DNA of 64,000 bases from an uncultured Gammaproteobacteria bacterium. GTDB lineage: Bacteria; Pseudomonadota; Gammaproteobacteria; HK1. Positions 1 to 7,204 of this stretch are shown piece by piece. The notes under the pieces were generated by a model, which saw nothing but the letters and a program-made list of their open reading frames with translations, made no database searches and was not told where the DNA came from. The first letter of the stretch is position 1. The number at the start of each line of letters is the position of its first letter. The translations under genes and the position numbers were made by a program. The DNA lies in contig CAMYJH010000007.1 of assembly GCA_947258715.1 (NCBI GenBank), positions 1 to 64,000 of the forward strand, given 5' to 3'.

Positions 1-2
1 CT

Positions 3-200
3 AGCCGCGGGCGATCCGCCGAAGGCGGGCAGGCGACAAAGAAAGGAACGATCACCGCCGCGCCGATTGCAGCGCGGTCCCGGGGACGCGGGGAGGGGAC
101 AAGGCCGGGTGGGGCTCTCTGGCTGCTGAAGTGGGCGCTGGTGGTGATCCTGCTGGCGATCTTACTTCTGCTTACCCTTCCTGGACTCGGCCTCGGATGA
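3..200 (+). CDS. 3' end of a membrane protein (partial)
   Basis: The frame is open from the window edge to a TGA at 198-200. It encodes a basic, Gly/Arg/Ala-rich stretch followed by a strongly hydrophobic segment of about 20 residues (roughly 118-185) and a short LPGLGLG-type tail. This looks like the C-terminal transmembrane anchor of a protein that begins outside the window. No domain can be named and the call rests only on composition and the open frame. Confidence 0.35.
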   Translation, partial: SRGRSAEGGQATKKGTITAAPIAARSRGRGEGTRPGGALWLLKWALVVILLAILLLLTLPGLGLG

Positions 201-277
201 ATCGGCGAGCGGGGTTCCGGTGACGGGCCGTGGGTCGACCTGGTGAAATCCGCTGGCAGCGCGCGTTGCTGAGGTGA

Positions 278-538
278 ATCAACGGCGGATGTATCCACGC
301 GGGTATCGCAGTTTTTAAGTCGGCACGAGTTTCTGGCCGAACCAAAGAAGGTAGCGAGCGAAACGACGCTGTCGCTTCACTGGCCGGCCACCTGTCGTGG
401 CACGGCGTCGACGCCCAGGTGGCGTTGGAGCTACCGCTAGCCTGGAACCGGCCGCGACGATCGCCGCCCCTGCCTGATTCTGAAGTGGCCCGCACAGTAG
501 CCGGCATCATCAAGCTGCACCAGCAGCGGCAAAAGTAA
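278..538 (+). pseudogene. Decayed universal-stress-protein-like fragment
   Basis: Between stops at 275-277 and 536-538 this frame has no convincing start codon. It contains a stretch (about 345-440) reading like the linker and second-domain start of UspA proteins: NDAVASLAGHLSWHG followed by VDAQVALEL. The remainder does not look like Usp. A second open stretch without a start codon follows in another frame (501-677). I read the segment as the worn remains of one or two genes. Usp resemblance is from memory of the family and is weak. Confidence 0.25.
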
Positions 539-638
539 TGGGCCGCGTGAGCCGCGCCCGCAGAGGCCCTCGGGCGGCTTGGCAAAGAAGTGTGCGGACA
601 CGCTCGGCAGCGAGGCGTTCCCAAATCCGAAGGGCCAC

Positions 639-680
639 TTGATTCGGGTCAAATACGCCCGCGCCCGCAAGGAGTAATTT
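639..680 (+). promoter_or_regulatory. FNR/FixK-type box and -10 element of the Cys-rich gene
   Basis: TTGAT-TCGG-GTCAA lies at 639-652, matching the CRP/FNR-superfamily pattern TTGAT-N4-ATCAA at nine of ten fixed positions. Its centre (645.5) puts a class II start site near 687, and TAATTT at 675-680 sits at the right place for a -10. The strong ribosome binding site and ATG of the Cys-rich protein follow. Regulation by an Fnr/Anr-like protein is inferred. Confidence 0.5.
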
Positions 681-715
681 TTTTAATAGGTATGCCGAGC
701 AAAAGGAGGTGAGTA

Positions 716-949
716 ATGTCTACCTGTACCACATGCGGTAACAATTACGATGACAGCTTCCTGGTGGTAAAAGACGGAAAGGAGTACATCTTCGATTCCT
801 TCGAATGCGCGATCGAAAAACTGGCGCCGCGCTGCGCCAGTTGCGGCTGCCGCGTAATCGGGCATGGAGTTCAGCACCGCGAGACGATCTATTGCTGCGC
901 GCACTGCGCCCACGGCGCCGGCGCGGTCGGTTTGGTGGACCACGACTGA
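716..949 (+). CDS. Small Cys-rich metal-binding protein (metallothionein/TRASH-like)
   Basis: A 77-residue protein preceded by an excellent ribosome binding site (AAGGAGGTGAG at 701-711). It has an N-terminal CxxCG knuckle (C4, C7), a central CASCGC cluster and a C-terminal CCAHCAHG cluster, with FDSFECA between them. The spacing resembles small zinc- or copper-binding knuckles, and the C-terminal half resembles bacterial metallothioneins (CxCxx...YCCxxCAxG). It probably binds a thiophilic or zinc-like metal in the cytoplasm. An FNR-type box lies 64 bp upstream of the start. Worn Usp-like sequence upstream and a hydrolase downstream suggest a stress gene group. The metal and the physiological role are unknown. 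Confidence 0.7.
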   Translation: MSTCTTCGNNYDDSFLVVKDGKEYIFDSFECAIEKLAPRCASCGCRVIGHGVQHRETIYCCAHCAHGAGAVGLVDHD

Positions 950-1031
950 GCGCCGCCGCTCCGCCTGAGCGGCTGGTCCGCATGATGGGATAGCGGCGGC
1001 GGGTTCGCGTGGTCGATCCGATCGAGGAGCC

Positions 1032-1331
1032 GTGATGAAGCGCCCATGGCGCGGCTCAAGGTTCTCACGCGAAATCAGCCGAGCGGCCAAGCGACGGCAT
1101 CGGATGAAAATAAACCGCTCCCCCGTGCTCACGCTCTGGGCCGCGGCCGTCGCCGAACGAGTCCGCTTCGACCGCGCGGCGGCGATCACCCTCCGGACCG
1201 CGAGGCGGCGGATCTCTATCAGAAGCTCGCGGAGATCGCGGCGACGTTCTATGGCGTGCCTGAGATTTTCCTCCGGGTCATGGGTCACGTCATCGCCGTC
1301 AACGGCGCCTTTCTCAACGCACGGCGCATAA
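1032..1331 (+). CDS. Hypothetical protein, probably degraded
   Basis: The first 60 codons encode a basic start followed by SPVLTLWAAAVAERVRFD, which I recall from a widespread small protein of unknown function (SPVLTLWAAVVAERLGFD). After about position 1200 the frame becomes Arg/Ser-rich and implausible. The frame starting at 1046 is instead protein-like from about 1198 to 1400 (DLYQKLAEIAATFYGVPEI). The likeliest reading is a frameshifted or decayed gene. The 3' part of the alternative frame overlaps a promoter-like region of the next gene, which argues against it being intact. Confidence 0.3.
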   Translation: MMKRPWRGSRFSREISRAAKRRHRMKINRSPVLTLWAAAVAERVRFDRAAAITLRTARRRISIRSSRRSRRRSMACLRFSSGSWVTSSPSTAPFSTHGA

Positions 1332-1430
1332 TCGAGCAGTACGCGAAAAGCGCGCACCGGATCGGGGTACGAGGCTCGCGAATGGATCGGGAGACCGCGC
1401 GTTGTTCGCATGGGTGTGTCGCGTTGCCTC

Positions 1431-1472
1431 GTGATCCGGGTCAAGCAGTACTGCCACCGAGGGTGGTAGCTT
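1431..1472 (+). promoter_or_regulatory. FNR/FixK-type box upstream of the hydrolase
   Basis: GTGAT-CCGG-GTCAA at 1431-1444 differs by one base in the left half-site from the box at 639-652. A TAGCTT at 1467-1472 is correctly spaced to serve as a -10 for a class II promoter starting near 1479. The box ends 60 bp before the hydrolase ATG, almost the same distance as at the Cys-rich gene. Confidence 0.4.
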
Positions 1473-1504
1473 TTTTCAAATAAGTGGGCCGAGCTGCCGG
1501 ACGT

Positions 1505-2164
1505 ATGGACAAAAGCGCAAGCGAGAATGTGCGTTTGAGCGCGGATGGCGTCGAGCTCGAGGGCACGCTGACTGTCCCCGCGGTCGCCGAGGGCATCGTG
1601 CTGTTCGCGCACGGAAGCGGTAGCAGCCGGCACAGTCCGCGCAATCGTTCCGTGGCGCAATCCCTCAACGGGCGCGGCTTGGCGACATTGTTGTTCGATC
1701 TGCTCACGCCCGCCGAGGAGGAGGTGGACGTGCGTAGCCGCGCGCTGCGCTTCGACATCGAGCTGCTCGCCCGGCGTCTCGTGGGCGCGACCGACTGGGT
1801 TCGCGGCGAGCCGCGAGCGAAGACACTGTCCATCGGGTATTTCGGTTCGAGCACGGGCGCCGCGGCGGCACTGGTTGCGGCGTGCCAGCGGGCCGAGATG
1901 GTGCACGCGGTCGTCTCGCGCGGCGGGCGGCCGGATCTCGCCGCCGGAGCGCTCGAGGCGGTGAGGGCGCCCACGCTGCTCATCGTCGGCGGGCGCGATC
2001 GCCAGGTACTGGCACTCAACGAAGGCGCGCTCGCCCGGCTGCGCTGTGAGAAGCGCCTCGAGATCGTCCCCGGGGCGACGCATCTGTTCGAGGAACCGGG
2101 CGCGCTGGAGGAGGTCGCGGGCCTCGCCGGCGACTGGTTTCAGCGTCTGCTCGCGCCCGAGTAA
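1505..2164 (+). CDS. Dienelactone-hydrolase-like alpha/beta hydrolase
   Basis: About 219 residues from ATG 1505; a GTG at 1484 in frame is less likely because it lies next to the predicted -10. The chain shows an oxyanion-type HGSGSSR loop, the nucleophile elbow GSSTG (usual GxSxG), then VGGRDRQV for the acid and GATHLFEE for the catalytic histidine. This gives a complete Ser-Asp-His triad in the usual order. Members of this compact family are often found with phosphoribosyltransferases and Usp proteins. The substrate is unknown. It probably belongs to the same FNR-box-controlled group as the Cys-rich protein. Confidence 0.75.
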   Translation: MDKSASENVRLSADGVELEGTLTVPAVAEGIVLFAHGSGSSRHSPRNRSVAQSLNGRGLATLLFDLLTPAEEEVDVRSRALRFDIELLARRLVGATDWVRGEPRAKTLSIGYFGSSTGAAAALVAACQRAEMVHAVVSRGGRPDLAAGALEAVRAPTLLIVGGRDRQVLALNEGALARLRCEKRLEIVPGATHLFEEPGALEEVAGLAGDWFQRLLAPE

Positions 2165-2271
2165 GCCCGCGCCGGGCCGCTCGCAAAAATCTATTGAGTA
2201 GTCACGCGGGCAGCGAGGTAGCTGAATGAGTCACGAGGCGAAGAGAAATGTACTGTCGACAATCCAGATTA

Positions 2272-2316
2272 TGGTGGCCAGGGGCGGAATCGAACCACCG
2301 ACACGCGGATTTTCAG
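2272..2316. repeat. Distal attachment-site copy (tRNA-Phe 3' part)
   Basis: These 45 bases are identical to 8102-8146, the 3' part of the tRNA-Phe gene from the CCA end to the anticodon loop, in the same orientation. At 2317 the identity stops and no 5' half of a tRNA follows. This is what integration of an element into a tRNA gene leaves at its far end. It marks the left border of the relict island. Confidence 0.9.
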
Positions 2317-2542
2317 AACGCAGCGGGACTAACCCGAGCGAACGCAAGGACAGTGAAACAGACACTTAGGGGCGCGTCGGCGCCCCTTTTGTCGTCTTGG
2401 TTCGAGGTAGATCGGCTCAGACCGGTAGCAATTTGGTAGCAACTGCCGCACTGGTTTTTCTGCCCGCCGTCTGACCTTCTGGCGGCTGCGTCTGAGCGCC
2501 GCCGGGCGCCGATCTCGCTTCGACCCTACCCTTACCCTTCAC
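2317..2542. other. Left-end non-coding stretch of the island
   Basis: No convincing gene is present between the att copy and the first terminator unit. A textbook terminator sits at 2369-2390, and a short CGGTAGCAATTTGGTAGCAA motif near 2430 loosely echoes the integrase tail at about 8012-8035. The region may be scar sequence from a lost gene. Confidence 0.5.
2369..2390 (+). terminator. Rho-independent terminator
   Basis: GGGGCGC (2369-2375), loop GTCG, GCGCCCC (2380-2386), then TTTT. This is a perfect 7-bp GC stem facing the plus strand. No intact plus-strand gene lies immediately upstream, so it probably belonged to a gene lost or decayed at the island's left end. Confidence 0.7.
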
Positions 2543-2586
2543 CAGCAATCAGGCAGTTCTAGAAAAACCCCGGCGCGGGGCCGGGG
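2543..2586 (-). terminator. 44-bp repeat unit containing a terminator (left copy)
   Basis: Contains AAACCCCGGC-GCGGG-GCCGGGGTTT, a 10-bp perfect stem with T-runs that can stop transcription on both strands. On the minus strand it ends the HEAT-like gene, whose stop is at 2663. The whole 44 bases, including the 20-bp CAGCAATCAGGCAGTTCTAG flank, recur perfectly in inverted orientation at 5187-5230. Confidence 0.85.
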
Positions 2587-2662
2587 TTTCGAGACACCTT
2601 CTTCGAGCCGGTAATGCTTATTTCCGCGTTTCGTGAGGCGTGACCCTGCAGGCAGTGAGGGC

Positions 2663-3945
2663 CTAATTGCCTTTTGCCGACTCCAGCCGACGGAGATCAT
2701 CGAGGGCGTCCCTGGCCACCGCGGCGACCTCGGGGTCGGGGTCGCGGGTCGCTTGCTGCAAGCTCGCGGCAATCTGCCCATCGTCATCCAGTCCGTCTGC
2801 GGCCTTGCGCCACAGGATCATTACGGATTCATGCCGCATGCTCACGTCCGGGTCTTGCGACGCCTCGAGGAGGATGTCCACGCTGCCTGGAGTTCGGTAG
2901 CCCCCGATCTCGCTCACGAGGGATACCCGCTTGGTCGGGTCGTACTCCTGAGGGAGCCGATTTGAGAGCGCAGTAACGGCCTTGGACTCGGCCGCCGCCG
3001 CAGCGGCCTCGACCTCTGCCGCCGCCTGCCCGTAGCCTGTCAGATGGGGATCGTCTGGCGATGGGGTCCACTCTTGCTGTGGCGCTGGGGACTCCGCAAC
3101 GTTTCTAGCCGCCTCTTCCTCCGCAGCCAGCCGGTTCCACATCTTCTCCAGGTCGGCGAGCGCCTCCTCGGCCTTCTCCGCAACCCGCAAATCAGGGTGA
3201 CCTCCAGGGCCCGCTCCGGAACCCCGCTGTCGGCGGCGTAGCGCCACAGCTCGAGTAGGGTCTCCAGCCGTTCTTCGGGCGCGGCCTCTTCGAAGCTCGC
3301 GACACGCTGCTCTAGCCCGGTCGCCAGGTCCTCGACGTTTTCCAAGGCCGCCGTTGACCCCACGGTGCCTTTCGGGTCGCCGTCGAAAGTACCGGCGAAT
3401 TCGTCGCCAGGCGGCTCCATGCCGACCCAGGACTGTGACTCGCGCAGGCGCTCCAGGTCTTCGAGGGCACGTAACGCCAACGCAGCGATTTCGGGATTCG
3501 GATCGAAGCTTGCTATCCTGAATTCCTGCATCGCCTCCTCCGGCACTCCAGCATCCGCCGCCGTGCGCCAAAGTGTGAGAAGCGCCTCGAGCCGTTCGCC
3601 GACATCACCCTTGGCGATCAGGTCAGCGATTCGCGCCTTGACCCGCGCCTGGCGCTTGTCCTCCTGGCTCGCGCCATCCTCCACCGTGGCGGAGTCTCTT
3701 AGATCCGGCAGCGCAGCCTGGTCTTGCCATGCGGTACTGGATGGCCGGGAGGTGCCGCCCACCGGCTGCCGCCGCTCCCGAGTTGGAGTGAAGGGAGATT
3801 TCGTGGACTGCTGGCGCGTGGCGTCGTCCCCCGGCGGCTTCCCGCCGGACGATGGCTGGCGCACGGCCCAGTGCGCGGCGAGGGCCGTTACGAGGACGAG
3901 GCCCGCCACCCCGAGAAGTGGCCAGCCCAGCTTTTGCGAAGACAT
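2663..3945 (-). pseudogene. Membrane-anchored HEAT-like repeat protein, frameshifted
   Basis: The gene starts at ATG 3945 behind a good AGGAG and reads an N-terminal hydrophobic segment (about residues 7-28), a low-complexity Pro/Ser linker, then helical repeats around DPNPEIAALALRALEDLERL. Near 3200 the frame breaks. The next repeat (PDLRVAEKAEEALADLEKM) continues in the other minus frame and runs to the TAG at 2663, with two further DPD-type repeats. Comparison between repeats suggests several codons are missing at the break, so it looks like a real deletion rather than a one-base error. The repeats resemble HEAT/PBS-lyase-like scaffolds used for protein binding. It lies 29 bp downstream of the 298-residue secreted protein gene and is probably co-transcribed with it. 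Function unknown. Confidence 0.75.
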
Positions 3946-3974
3946 GCTATCTCCTCATGCCCTCAAGGCAGACA

Positions 3975-4871
3975 TCAGTAACGCGTCGGTACGAAGATCC
4001 CATTGAGGTGGGTACTATTTATAGAAACATCGCCGATTTGTTCGTCACAAACTAGCCGGATAGTAAGCGTTCCGGGAACGATAACAACAAAAACACGGGT
4101 CAGGCTCATCGGCACTTCCCCCATCTCTTGAGAAGTATTCCGTTCGCGCGCGACGGTAACGGCATTGAGGTCGATTGAGGTACTGGTCCCCAGCGAGCAG
4201 CGTGCCCAATCCAAACTGGTTGTTGAACCTTCATCAAGAGTGAAGTAGCCACTGGCATTGGCGATTATGTAACCCGATGTCGGTGCCGTTACGCTGATCG
4301 CTTCTACCGTGACATCGGTACCCGTCAGCTGAATGCTCCCACTTCCACCAACAAACTCCACGCCAGCCTCGTCCGCTAGATCAGCATCGTAGAGCGAGTT
4401 GTTTTGCACGTCGGCGGTAGTCAGCGTCTCGTCCGCAATGTCAGCGGAACTAATAGAGTTGTCGGTAATGTCGAAGCTATTGATCGAGTTGTTTAGCACG
4501 TCGGCGCCCGTCAGCGAGCTGTTTGCCACGTCGGCGCCAGTCAGCGTGCCGTCTTGCACGTCAAGCCCATTCACCGAGTTGTTCGTAATGTCAGCGGAGC
4601 TGATAGAGTTGTCTAGCACGTCGGCGCCAGTCAACGAGTTGTTCACCACATTCGAGCTATCGACGGAGTCGTCACCCATGTTCACGTTACGGACCACGTC
4701 GCGGGAGAGGTCACGTTTCCTGATACACTTTACATTGGGGACGGCTCCGCCGTTGGCCTGGATTGCCTCACAGGCGGTGACTGCGAATACGTCACGCGGC
4801 GATGCTGTCCAGAGTACGCCGACCATCACGAACAGCGGCATGGTTATTGAAGTTGGTATATTCAGTTTCAT
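3975..4871 (-). CDS. Secreted decapeptide-repeat protein with C-terminal beta domain
   Basis: 298 residues with a signal-like N-terminus (hydrophobic about 8-25) and a Cys pair (about C34 and C49). About eleven copies of a ten-residue repeat follow (consensus N-N-S-L/I-T/S-G/S-A-D-V/I-x) over residues 65-165. A C-terminal beta-rich domain of about 125 residues (SGYIIANASGYFTL core) resembles C1q/TNF-like jelly-roll modules by texture only. The repeats suggest an elongated stalk carrying a globular tip, outside or in the periplasm. Ribosome binding site TCCTCC (complement) is at 4879-4884. The HEAT-like gene follows in the same direction. A 9-bp inverted repeat lies at 4930-4965 upstream. I do not recognise the family. 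Confidence 0.75.
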   Translation of the reverse strand: MKLNIPTSITMPLFVMVGVLWTASPRDVFAVTACEAIQANGGAVPNVKCIRKRDLSRDVVRNVNMGDDSVDSSNVVNNSLTGADVLDNSISSADITNNSVNGLDVQDGTLTGADVANSSLTGADVLNNSINSFDITDNSISSADIADETLTTADVQNNSLYDADLADEAGVEFVGGSGSIQLTGTDVTVEAISVTAPTSGYIIANASGYFTLDEGSTTSLDWARCSLGTSTSIDLNAVTVARERNTSQEMGEVPMSLTRVFVVIVPGTLTIRLVCDEQIGDVSINSTHLNGIFVPTRY

Positions 4872-4929
4872 GGGAAAATCCTCCTAACGGACCGAATGAT
4901 TAATTAGAATCCTAATTTTTCACCCGGTT

Positions 4930-4965
4930 CTTTGTTGGATTTGGTGGCATACAAAGCCAACAAAG
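4930..4965 (-). promoter_or_regulatory. Inverted repeat upstream of the secreted repeat gene
   Basis: CTTTGTTGG (4930-4938) and CCAACAAAG (4957-4965) form perfect 9-bp arms 18 bases apart, about 60-95 bases upstream of the start at 4871. It could be an operator or a 5' leader hairpin. No regulator can be assigned. Confidence 0.35.
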
Positions 4966-5186
4966 CATAATGCGATTGCTAGCGCACAGAGTTGACGACA
5001 TAGTCGTAAGACTTGCGCCTGTGTTTCACACCTGTGCGGATGTTGCAGGTTCCAGATGCACCACATGGCTTCCCATGCCACGCGCTTCCTTTGCGCGGCG
5101 ATGGGAAGTTGCTCAGAGAGAACACATTTCGGGGAGTCGAGTGTTGACCTCAGTCAAGCGCCCGCACGGACATCGGAATTGACAAG

Positions 5187-5230
5187 CCCCGGCCCCGCGC
5201 CGGGGTTTTTCTAGAACTGCCTGATTGCTG
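5187..5230 (+). terminator. 44-bp repeat unit containing a terminator (right copy)
   Basis: An exact reverse complement of 2543-2586. Here the T-run faces the plus strand, but no plus-strand gene lies just upstream. Its presence is better explained by duplication or recombination of the unit than by need for termination. The two copies bracket 2587-5186, the two-gene repeat-protein operon. Confidence 0.85.
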
Positions 5231-5345
5231 ATAAAGACCACGGGTAGGATCCGGTCGAGAAAACCGCTCTGCGGCGATTCTACGCAGCCGCCGCCTTAAT
5301 CGCGGCAAGGGCGCGAAGAGACCGGACGAATGGCGTCCTCCTGAC

Positions 5346-5462
5346 ATGACATATCACTGCCAGTGCGCAAACGACTGGGAAAGCATCAAACAGCGTTGGG
5401 GGTTGGAGATATCTGAAGCCGAGTCGGATGCGCTGGTGGAAATGCGCGTCCACTGTCGTTAG
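5346..5462 (+). CDS. Possible 38-residue small protein
   Basis: ATG 5346 to TAG 5460-5462. The peptide has a CQC pair near its start (C5, C7), a mixed-charge helical middle and a terminal HCR. Composition is protein-like, but there is no clear ribosome binding site and no known relative. It could be the remnant of a longer gene. Confidence 0.25.
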   Translation: MTYHCQCANDWESIKQRWGLEISEAESDALVEMRVHCR

Positions 5463-5630
5463 CGCGAAGGGGATGCCAAGTAGCTCCAAACTCGGAGTCA
5501 GCGCCACAAAGCCCCCGAAGGCTTAACGACCAACGGGGCGATATGCGCTGACTTCGAGCCGGTAATGTTTACTACTCAGGTGCAGTGAGGCTCTGCGCCG
5601 ATTGCAGACGAATGCGCAAACAACAAAGCT

Positions 5631-5671
5631 GAAAAGAAAACCGCCGGAGCGATGGAGGTGCGCCCCGGCGG
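5631..5671 (-). terminator. Terminator of the beta-helix gene
   Basis: On the minus strand CCGCCGG pairs with CCGGCGG (5641-5647 with 5665-5671), followed by TTTTCTTTTC (plus-strand A-run at 5631-5640). It lies about 70 bases after the stop at 5741. Confidence 0.75.
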
Positions 5672-5740
5672 AGTGAGACTCGGCTTCATGTCGCTTTTCG
5701 GCTTTTTTTAATTACTTCACCGCGTCAGTCCATCTCGCCA

Positions 5741-6838
5741 TCACGGCGCATGGTTAAACAAGAAGGTGCAGCTAGCGCACGCGTCGATGTTGCTGAACGT
5801 GCTCCCGGCCTGGTTGTTGTTATATGCGGTATTGCCCATCACCAGGTTATTATCAAATGGGTCGATGCCGTGTTGCTGATTGAAGTAAGCGGTGTTGTTG
5901 GTCACCGTGGCGCCAACGCTCGTGGAGATACCGTCGCCCCCGTTGTTGAAAGCGGTGTTGTTGGTCACCGTGGCGCCATTGGCCGCATCGATACCGTGAC
6001 CTCCATTCTCGTAGGCGGTGTTGCCGATGATGGTGGGGCCATATCCAGTGCTGAGACCATAATTGACATTTCCGCCTAACGTGCAGTCCTTGATTAAATG
6101 GCCCCGGCCGCTAAACGCTATGCCGAACTCGTTGTCCATCGCACGCACGTTGATGACCCGATGGCCTTGGCCGTTAGCCCCGGCCTCCCAGATGGCGAAA
6201 TCGGCGAATCCCCGAATGGTGCCGTTTTTGATGCTGACGTTGCGCCGCCCGTCCATGAATATGCCACTGCCATTTCCCCCCGCCCCGCTGCCTGGCCCGA
6301 TGAGGGAAAAGCCCATCAGGTCAATGGTGACGTCATCGGCAGTGACCTCGATGCCGTGGACATTGATGGTCGATACGGTCAGGTCGCCGGTGATGTAATA
6401 CGACCCGGGGGTGGTAATGGTCACGGGTACCGTGTCAATGGGCGTTCTGACCTCATCCTGTGCCGCCGCAATCAAGGCGTTGGCCTGCATCCCGTCCACG
6501 GTGTCCGCATCGAGGCCTGAGCGCGGGCCGTCGGCAATGTCCACGGCTTTGATGCTGCCGTTCTTGATGCGATTACCGCTGATGGAATTGGGCGCAATGT
6601 CCGCGTTGGTGAGGGTGCCGTTCTTGATACGGCCGCCGGTGATGGAGTCCGGGGCGATGTCTGCGTTTCTGATGGCGCCGTTCTTGATGCGGTTAGAGGT
6701 GACGGCATCGAGGGCGATATCGGAGGTGCCCACGCACTTGTCACAAACCACATTCGTGGCTTGAGCCCAGGCCATCCCGGGCTGAGCCGAAAACAGCAGC
6801 AGTGCCGACAGGGCGATGAATGGATTCAGGGTGTTCAT
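5741..6838 (-). CDS. Secreted right-handed beta-helix protein with N-terminal repeat stalk
   Basis: 365 residues from ATG 6838, with AAGGAGG eight bases before it. A clear signal peptide ends near AWAQA (residue 26), then a CDKC pair. Ten-residue repeats follow (consensus N-x-x-I-K-N-G-x-I/L, A-D-I-A-P) at about residues 38-105, then a pectate-lyase/NosD-like parallel beta-helix (about 140-355) with rungs such as NNTAYxNxxxGI. Another Cys pair (ACASC) closes the helix. Beta-helix proteins of this type are exported carbohydrate-active enzymes or surface proteins; no catalytic site is obvious. The N-terminal repeats resemble those of the 298-residue protein, which suggests a shared stalk module. 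Confidence 0.75.
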   Translation of the reverse strand: MNTLNPFIALSALLLFSAQPGMAWAQATNVVCDKCVGTSDIALDAVTSNRIKNGAIRNADIAPDSITGGRIKNGTLTNADIAPNSISGNRIKNGSIKAVDIADGPRSGLDADTVDGMQANALIAAAQDEVRTPIDTVPVTITTPGSYYITGDLTVSTINVHGIEVTADDVTIDLMGFSLIGPGSGAGGNGSGIFMDGRRNVSIKNGTIRGFADFAIWEAGANGQGHRVINVRAMDNEFGIAFSGRGHLIKDCTLGGNVNYGLSTGYGPTIIGNTAYENGGHGIDAANGATVTNNTAFNNGGDGISTSVGATVTNNTAYFNQQHGIDPFDNNLVMGNTAYNNNQAGSTFSNIDACASCTFLFNHAP

Positions 6839-7123
6839 GGTGGCCTCCTTCTGGCCTCTCGGTGCAAGCCAGACTCTGAGGAGTAAATACGGCCCTAAGC
6901 GCTTGAGACAGACCTCAAGGCCAAACGGTGCGGTCGCTGCAGGGGGCAGCTTGAAGAAGGAATACCGCCGTCCCTTGAAGGTGGGGAAACGAACTTCTGT
7001 TAATTCTTAGCTATGGACCCTAGTCCTGCTTTCGTCGGTGTCTTTGACCCGAGTCAAATTCAAGTCATTAAAAATATGCTTCGCGCATTAAAATCCCACT
7101 CAAGTCTCGATACGCGGGGAAAT
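6839..7123. other. Upstream region of the beta-helix gene
   Basis: No gene seen. Two palindromes are present: CTTGAG-N6-CTCAAG at 6902-6919 and TTTGAC-CCGA-GTCAAA at 7043-7058. The second fits the FNR/FixK half-site pattern but lies about 205 bases from the start codon. Confidence 0.4.
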
Positions 7124-7166
7124 GAAGAAAAAAGAAAACCCCCGCAACCTTAACTGGAAGCGGGGG
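7124..7166 (-). terminator. Terminator of the 227-residue gene
   Basis: CCCCCGC (7139-7145) pairs with GCGGGGG (7160-7166), with a 14-base loop. On the minus strand the stem is followed by TTTTCTTTTTTCTTC. It lies about 40 bases beyond the stop at 7205. Confidence 0.8.
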
Positions 7167-7204
7167 CTTGGTGCAGCAGGACTCTCGGTCGAAGCTTCAG
7201 ACTC

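Larger units (their letters stand above)
4966..5740. other. Long intergenic region inside the island
   Basis: About 770 bases with no well supported gene. Visible elements are TTGAC-CTCA-GTCAA at 5144-5157 (FNR/FixK-like), the right copy of the 44-bp terminator unit (5187-5230), a possible 38-codon gene (5346-5462), a 16-bp direct repeat CTTCGAGCCGGTAATG at 5552-5567 (also at 2601-2616), and the terminator of the beta-helix gene (5631-5671). Confidence 0.6.

Noticed and set aside
172..624. 150-codon minus-strand frame near the window start
   Set aside because: Pro/Arg/Ser-rich shadow opposite more protein-like plus-strand sequence; no start signals.
683..2083. Long 466-codon minus-strand frame
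   Set aside because: It lies opposite the Cys-rich protein and the hydrolase, is rich in Arg/Ala/His, and has no ribosome binding site. It is a high-GC shadow.
2248..2439. 63-codon frame across the att copy
   Set aside because: The sequence is translated tRNA (GAESNHRHADF type), a frequent false gene at tRNA fragments.
4970..5182. 70-codon plus-strand frame before the right 44-bp repeat
   Set aside because: It would explain the terminator's orientation, but there is no ribosome binding site and the composition is not protein-like.
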